Source: Eutrophocola sp963925675 (GTDB lineage Bacteria; Pseudomonadota; Gammaproteobacteria; Pseudomonadales; Pseudohongiellaceae). Taken from it: DNA of 64,000 bases. The notes beneath the pieces were generated by a model. The model worked only from the letters and a program-made list of their open reading frames with translations, was not told the DNA's origin and made no database searches. Positions 61,029 to 64,000 of this stretch are shown here, in pieces; position 1 is the stretch's first letter; every line of letters starts with the position of its first letter. Both the position numbers and the translations under genes were made by a program. The stretch lies in the NCBI GenBank assembly GCA_963925675.1, contig CAWUSW010000031.1, forward strand, positions 10,706 through 74,705. The letters run 5' to 3'.

Positions 61029-61484
61029 TTATTGCCCCGCCTCGGCGTCAGCTTTAGTGGTAAATCCAGCTGCAAGCCATTCTTCCCAGTCTGGGCTTGG
61101 ACCGCAACCACCGTCATTAGGCCGGTAAAAAACATCATCGTCATCAATGATGTAGCCAATGGCTCCACCAGGCCGACCATCATGTAAGGGACAGTACACA
61201 GCGCGCAAATGCTGACCTGGTTGAAAGGTAAACCCATTCATTGATGGACTCCGGGAAAGCAGCGCGGGTGGTGCGGCTCCTTCCAGGCTATAGAGTGTGC
61301 CGTCCTCAACCTCTATATACAGGGCAATATGTGGGCTGTTAAATGCCCAGCGCACCACGGTGCCTTCAAGAACTTCCTCTCGATCCCGGTCAAACATGGC
61401 AAAGCTGTGGTGAGCAAACACTGATTCAGCAGCAACCAGCGTACCCAGAAAAAATAAACCAGCAATAACGTTTCTTCTAATCAT
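61029..61484 (-). CDS. DUF6152-type secreted protein, second copy
   Basis: 151 residues: signal peptide (1-24, ending VFA), then HHSFAMFDRD and a small beta fold (GTVVRWAFNSPHIALYIEV), as in the protein at 59308. It has an added C-terminal segment with two cysteines (YCPLHDG and GGCGP) and a short acidic tail. AAAGGA precedes the start. It lies 28 bp after the gene at 61513, so the two are co-transcribed. Confidence 0.78.
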   Translation of the reverse strand: MIRRNVIAGLFFLGTLVAAESVFAHHSFAMFDRDREEVLEGTVVRWAFNSPHIALYIEVEDGTLYSLEGAAPPALLSRSPSMNGFTFQPGQHLRAVYCPLHDGRPGGAIGYIIDDDDVFYRPNDGGCGPSPDWEEWLAAGFTTKADAEAGQ

Positions 61485-61512
61485 TTCATTGTCCTTTGGC
61501 TTTCAGCAGTGG

Positions 61513-62535
61513 CTATTGCACAGCATCGTTAAAGATTGGATTTTTAGACTGCCCAACAAGATCTGCCGGCAAATCCGGATTTCGGAGTCGATCATTGCCA
61601 CGCGGATCCATAAAGCCCTCCTCGCCAGGAAGACGATATTGCGTGCTGGGCCTGCCCTCTTCATCAAAAGTTAGATACGTATTATCGTTCTGGGCACATT
61701 CCCAGTGGCGCATCCGAAATCCCAAAGATTCAAGGTCTTGTCTTGGTCTGAAGGAGTAAACCACAGTGATGGGATTCTCCAGACTTAGTTCATCATAAAA
61801 AGTGACATTGTTAATCAGACGTTTAGTGCCGTTATTAAGAGTTTCCATACGCCAGACTTCAACTGTTTCAAACTGATTACTGGTGGGTGGGGTGCCTCGA
61901 AAATAATCACCAGGATAAATATCAACTGTGTGCACAATCAGCATGTCATCGACCCAGAAGCCAACCGAATCACCTGCGGCATAATGGGTTCCATCTATAT
62001 TCTTATGCTCCTGATTAATATAGATACGACGAGTATCATTACCAAGGTCATTGGTCCACCAGGACTGAGATGGTGAGTTAACAAATTCCCTGACATAGGG
62101 TTCCAGCAGCCAGCGCGGCATCCCGGCCGGCTCACAAGAGGTCAGACGGTCATAGTCTACCCCCAAATCACGACGGTAACGGAAGGCGGCTTCATATTCA
62201 GGTGTCAGAACACCCTCTTTAATTACCACATTTTCTCCACCACCAAAGGGACCCACCGGACTGCCGTCCGTGCTTTCCAGAAACAACTGGTTGCCACTAT
62301 TATTTTGTTCAGCAGACCAAAGCCCCTCCCATTTGGGGACACTTTCATAATTATGCTCAGTCCCACCATTATGGTACTGATTAAGATAGTCATAATGTTC
62401 TGCAGAGGAAGCAAAGCGCTGTGGCGGCTGGACAGTTTCTGGCAATGCTGGCCTGTTGCCCGGCTGGGCATAGACTGGCAATACTGAAAACAAAAGTACC
62501 AGAACCAACCCGGGCCTCAATAAATCGAATTTCAT
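61513..62535 (-). CDS. Secreted protein, family unknown, diverged paralogue
   Basis: 340 residues with a signal peptide (1-23, ending VYA). It aligns loosely with the proteins at 58484 and 59778: GFWVDDMLIVHTVD, then a DELSLENPITVVYSF region and RHWECAQNDN end. The GDTLVIE core is changed to DDMLIVH. First gene of a minus-strand set of three. No enzyme family recognised. Confidence 0.7.
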   Translation of the reverse strand: MKFDLLRPGLVLVLLFSVLPVYAQPGNRPALPETVQPPQRFASSAEHYDYLNQYHNGGTEHNYESVPKWEGLWSAEQNNSGNQLFLESTDGSPVGPFGGGENVVIKEGVLTPEYEAAFRYRRDLGVDYDRLTSCEPAGMPRWLLEPYVREFVNSPSQSWWTNDLGNDTRRIYINQEHKNIDGTHYAAGDSVGFWVDDMLIVHTVDIYPGDYFRGTPPTSNQFETVEVWRMETLNNGTKRLINNVTFYDELSLENPITVVYSFRPRQDLESLGFRMRHWECAQNDNTYLTFDEEGRPSTQYRLPGEEGFMDPRGNDRLRNPDLPADLVGQSKNPIFNDAVQ

Positions 62536-62646
62536 AGACTCTCTCCCTAACTAACTGTTGTTATTATTACTAACATGATAAAAATATCATGCATTTGACC
62601 ATAGATAGCAAATTTCACATTACAACACCTAATCAGGGACCTGGAA

Positions 62647-63805
62647 ATGAGACGCAGTGAAAACCGAATACTTACCACTCATGTCGGCGCTCTTCCCGCT
62701 CCTGATGGGATCTGGGGCAGAAAAGATATCCCTGAAGACCAGCTGACCCAGGCCGTCAGTGACCTTGTTCAGTTCCAGCGAGATGCTGGCGTGGACATTG
62801 TCAACGAAGGTGAATTGACCAAGGGGGGGTAACTGGGTTGCCTTTATCAATTCAAGATTGGCGGGATTTACCCCCGTTGAATCTGGCGAGCTTGGCAAGC
62901 TGCTGATGAGCAGCCCGTATTGGACTGAATTCAGTGATTATTATCAGGCAGCCATGAACAACGGCACTTTATTTGAGCAAACCGCTAAAGCACCGGTTCA
63001 AACTGGCGACAATGGTGAAGTGCGGGATATGGTCTGTGACGGACCAATCGTATACACAGGACAGGACGAACTGGAAAAAGAGCTGAGAGTTGCTAAAGTC
63101 GCTCTGGGTGATGGCAATCCCGCTGACATGTTTATCACCATCACTGCCCCTGCGTCTTTGGAACCTGGCCGGGTCAATCAATATTATAAAAGCGATGAGG
63201 ACTACCTTTTTGCCCTGGCAGATGCCATGTGAGTGGAATATGAGGCCATCACCAATGCCGGTTTTATAGTCCAGGTTGATGATGCATGGCTGGCAGCCCT
63301 TTGGGACCGGATTGGTATTTGCATGGGGATCGAGGCTTACAGAAAGTACGCCACCTTACGAATGGAAGCACTTAACCATGGTTTGCGTAATATTCCTGAA
63401 CAACAAATACGCTACCACATGTGCTGGGGAAGCTGGCACGGCACGCACTCACATGATTTACCACTGGAAAATATTGTCGATGTCCTCTTGACGGTTAAAG
63501 CACAAACCTACCTGATTGAAGGTGCCAATGTGCGCCATGAACATGAATATACTGTCTGGGATTCTGTAAAACTGCCCGAAGGAAAAATACTCGCACCGGG
63601 TGTCGTCTCGCATGCAACTACCCTGATTGAACATCCTCAACTGGTCGCTGAACGCATTTGTAGATATGCAAACAGGCTGGGCAAAGAAAAAGTTATAGCG
63701 TCAACTGATTGCGGACTTGGCTTACGATGTCATCCACAAATTGCCTGGGCCAAACTGAAAGCCATGAGTGAAGGGGCTAGATTGGCTACTGAAAAGTTGT
63801 GGTGA
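62647..63805 (+). pseudogene. Broken cobalamin-independent methionine-synthase-like (MetE C-terminal type) gene
   Basis: Three consecutive pieces make one protein of about 385 residues. Piece 1 ends at a run of seven G (62823-62829); removing one G restores the frame (KGGNWVAFINSRLAGFTPVE). Pieces 2 and 3 share one frame and are separated only by TGA at 63230-63232, where Arg (CGA) would be expected (DAM-x-VEYEAI). The family zinc ligands remain (YHMCWGSWHGTH, STDCGLG). Short single-domain MetE-like proteins are methyltransferases of varied substrates, including epoxyalkane:CoM-transferase-like enzymes. Two lesions indicate loss of function. Confidence 0.82.
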
Positions 63806-63826
63806 TTGAGCGCAGTTGATTCTTGC

Positions 63827-64000
63827 CTAAATCAATCCCTGGTAAAGAAGCAGGAAGTAAACCAATCCTGTCGAATAACCTAATATCAGTATGACTGACA
63901 AATTCTTTTCAATCAGCGTCGGTTGGTCAACTTTTTCAAGTTTTGGGCCCAGTGGAGCGAAGTATAGGTAAGCAAAGCCTGCTATGAAGCCTCCGATGTG
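63827..64000 (-). CDS. Rhomboid family intramembrane protease, C-terminal end (runs off window)
   Basis: The last 57 codons on the minus strand. HIGGFIAGFAYLYF contains the catalytic-His helix pattern (H-x-G-G-x-x-x-G) of rhomboid proteases, followed by a cytosolic segment (GPKLEKVDQPTL) and a final membrane helix ending in TAG (63827-63829). Rhomboids cut within membrane helices. The Ser-bearing part is outside the window, so the identification rests on the His motif and a final helix. Confidence 0.6.
   Translation of the reverse strand, partial: HIGGFIAGFAYLYFAPLGPKLEKVDQPTLIEKNLSVILILGYSTGLVYFLLLYQGLI

Noticed and set aside
63230..63232. TGA in the MetE-like gene read as selenocysteine
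   Set aside because: The family has Arg, not Cys/Sec, there; a frameshift also lies upstream, and no SECIS-like hairpin follows closely.

Overview
The window looks like chromosomal DNA of a free-living, probably marine, gammaproteobacterium of moderate GC. The evidence is gene order: a ccmABCDEFGH cytochrome c maturation operon, ffh-rpsP-rimM-trmD-rplS beside ypjD-corC, a dsbC-hom-thrC-recJ block as in Pseudomonas-type genomes, and metG followed by rsxA-rsxB. Families typical of oceanic gammaproteobacteria (DUF6152-type secreted proteins, a LpxR-like outer membrane enzyme, a soluble NAD-linked formate dehydrogenase) agree. The species cannot be fixed from the sequence alone. No tRNA, rRNA, CRISPR array, insertion sequence or prophage was recognised.

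Layout. 1-5701 (minus): ccm operon, entered through a partial ccmH. 5824-7138: dcd, and a small periplasmic cytochrome c behind a long, possibly structured leader. 7180-13419: recJ, a decayed fadD remnant, a DegS/DegQ-like protease, thrC and hom. 13584-20622: dsbC, the rplS-trmD-rimM-rpsP ribosomal operon, ffh, then divergent ypjD and corC. 20672-30415: Nudix hydrolase, fdhD, a PQQ-type propeller protein, a SnoaL-like protein, fdsGBA and mobA. 30437-37632: MscS channel, pirin, DUF6164, LpxR-like protein, M16 peptidase lipoprotein and a NadR-type kinase lacking a normal start codon. 37824-42730: a MacAB-TolC-like tripartite exporter. 43030-49633: zinc-ribbon membrane protein, trpD, folD, dsbD, an alpha/beta hydrolase and an unknown monoheme protein. 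49940-58418: fhs, an HTH-methyltransferase-like fusion, metG, a phosphopantetheinyl transferase, gloA, rsxA and an rsxB fused to an RsxC-like C-terminus. 58484-62535: five secreted proteins of two unknown families. 62647-64000: a broken MetE-like gene and the end of a rhomboid protease gene.

How the genes fit together. The Ccm machinery, DsbD, DsbC and CcmG serve periplasmic thiol chemistry and c-type cytochrome assembly, and at least two c-type proteins are encoded here. FdhD, FdsGBA and MobA form a molybdenum formate dehydrogenase set. Fhs and FolD carry formate into the folate one-carbon pool, so the window encodes both oxidation and assimilation of formate.

Most unusual items: (1) an RsxB protein carrying the C-terminal ferredoxin and tail region of RsxC, with rsxC, D, G, E and nth absent from the following sequence; (2) a composite repeat, heptamer arrays around an REP-like palindrome, at three places, starting at stop codons; (3) the cluster of DUF6152-type and partner secreted proteins; (4) the HTH-methyltransferase-like protein; (5) the cytochrome c leader.
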